Shown here piece by piece: positions 63,201-64,000 of a DNA stretch of 64,000 bases. The first letter of the stretch is position 1; each line of letters starts with the position of its first letter. The notes under the pieces were generated by a model. That model saw nothing but the letters and a program-made list of their open reading frames with translations, did no database searches and was not told the origin of the DNA. Both the position numbers and the translations under genes were made by a program. The stretch spans positions 124,001-188,000 of the forward strand of contig JAEQBH010006865.1 of assembly GCA_016808115.1 (NCBI GenBank), written 5' to 3'. This DNA is from Tetrastigma voinierianum. Its lineage: Eukaryota > Streptophyta > Magnoliopsida > Vitales > Vitaceae.

Positions 63201-64000
63201 ATATTAACAAAATTCACACACTAAACACATGTTATTTATTCTTAGCAATAACATCAAAATTAGCTCACATGGGCTAATAAACAATTTAATTTCCAATGGC
63301 TCACACACAATTATATTTCATATAATTCAAACATTCATGTTAACACATCCAATTTAGCATACATTAACATCATTTCCAATACACATTTCAAGCCATTTAA
63401 TTCAACAATTACAGTTTTATCATTCGCACATCATTAATGCTCCTTATGTCAAGCAACAACATACAAGCAATTTCACATGGACCATTTTGGTCGACTACAA
63501 TCGATTTGTTTTAACGATCCCAGCCGCGATGGGGCATCACGCGACCCTCTCACTAAGCATTGGTTCCTTTGTGGAGGCGAGAATCCAGTAGCCATTCCAG
63601 GCCTCACACACACCAAAACCATTATCATGCCTTTTTAAACAAGGAATATCAAGTAGGAGAGAAAACCCTTTCACCTCTTGGGTTATCGAAACTCCTGAAA
63701 ACCCGGTGCCGCGCGTAGCCCTTGCGGCGTAGAAACAGCACCTGCCTCTTCTTTCGGCGAGCAAGCGGTCGAGCCGGAAAATCTACGCCAGAAAAGTTGA
63801 ATTTCTAAAAATCTAATTTTCCATCATTTGTCAGTTCCATCCCCCCCCGAGAAGAGAAAAATGTTCTTTTCTCTTTTCATTTATTCCCTTTTTGTCCTCA
63901 TTGCCATATGTCAACCCTTCATTGGTTGATAGGATTACACCTTATCCTTTTTATCCACTTACTTTGGATTTCCATCAAATTAGGAGATGCCACATGTCCA
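60219..64000 (-). mobile_element. Gypsy-family LTR entering the RLP gene, runs off the window
   Basis: The left edge TGTGACACCCCAGTCGAGTC is a family edge. It is interrupted at 61031-62866 by another LTR: 'cttttacacccattggtcttt' before the insertion and 'acacccgtgcaaaacctttt' after it belong to the same repeated block ('cggata.t..(g)ggtcttttacaccc'). The right edge is not reached by 64000. It sits 375 bp after the last recognised RLP exon. No internal element coding is seen, so LTR versus full element cannot be decided. Confidence 0.78.
61031..62866 (-). mobile_element. Solo LTR nested in the preceding LTR
   Basis: 1836 bp; the right edge is TTTTCTCGGGTTTTACA. The left edge CGCGAGCCCC is a mutated TGTGACCCCC followed by 'gggtaacccgacctgg'. 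Flanks CTTTA (61026-61030) and CTTTC (62867-62871) give a 4-of-5 TSD. Carries two copies of the dyad TGTGACTTT(T)GTCACA (62602-62617 and 62637-62651). Noncoding. Confidence 0.83.

Overview
This window is plant nuclear DNA, almost certainly from an angiosperm and probably a dicot. It is AT-rich, full of long TA microsatellites, and holds no bacterial-style operons. The only host protein-coding material I can support is a receptor-like-protein (RLP) leucine-rich-repeat gene split into small symmetric exons (56.7-59.8 kb) and a broken 5' relic of a paralogue (37.3-37.5 kb). Nearly everything else is transposable elements (TEs) inserted into one another.

Layout. (1) 1-7.1 kb: long terminal repeats (LTRs) of one Ty3/gypsy family, including a solo LTR (3345-4924) sitting inside another LTR (2705 to about 7132). 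(2) 8.4-10.7 kb: a decayed Ty1/copia reverse transcriptase/RNase H fragment. (3) 10724-36571: a Ty3/gypsy element on the minus strand with two 2.8-kb LTRs, a primer binding site (PBS), a polypurine tract (PPT) and a perfect 5-bp target-site duplication (TSD, ATCAT). Its reverse transcriptase was split by a plus-strand Ty1/copia element (15682-30532, perfect TSD AAGCC). That copia element was in turn split by a 5.9-kb hAT DNA transposon (20257-26164). The right gypsy LTR also received a solo LTR (32453-34238). (4) 36.6-38.6 kb: the RLP relic, a 120-bp minisatellite and a TA tract. (5) 38575-55192: a second copia element on the minus strand (LTRs, PBS, gag and protease, no recognisable RT), inflated by at least five nested LTRs. 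(6) 55.2-60.2 kb: the RLP gene with a tandemly duplicated 5' region and duplicated exon modules. (7) 60219-64000: another gypsy-family LTR, itself split by a solo LTR, entering the 3' side of the RLP gene.

How the parts relate. One LTR family (one end TGTAAAACCCGAG, other end GGGGTGTCACA) accounts for at least twelve copies in both orientations. The gypsy element at 10.7-36.6 kb carries two of them and so identifies the family. Most other copies are single LTRs without internal sequence, as expected after LTR-LTR recombination. Removing the 16.6-kb copia insertion brings the RLP relic and the RLP gene to within about 4 kb, so the window looks like an old tandem RLP cluster swollen by TE insertion. 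All TE coding regions carry stops and frameshifts. I found no evidence for a new functional system. The most unusual signals are CpG-rich, palindrome-bearing modules inside some LTRs, the duplicated exon modules of the RLP gene, and the well-preserved nesting record.
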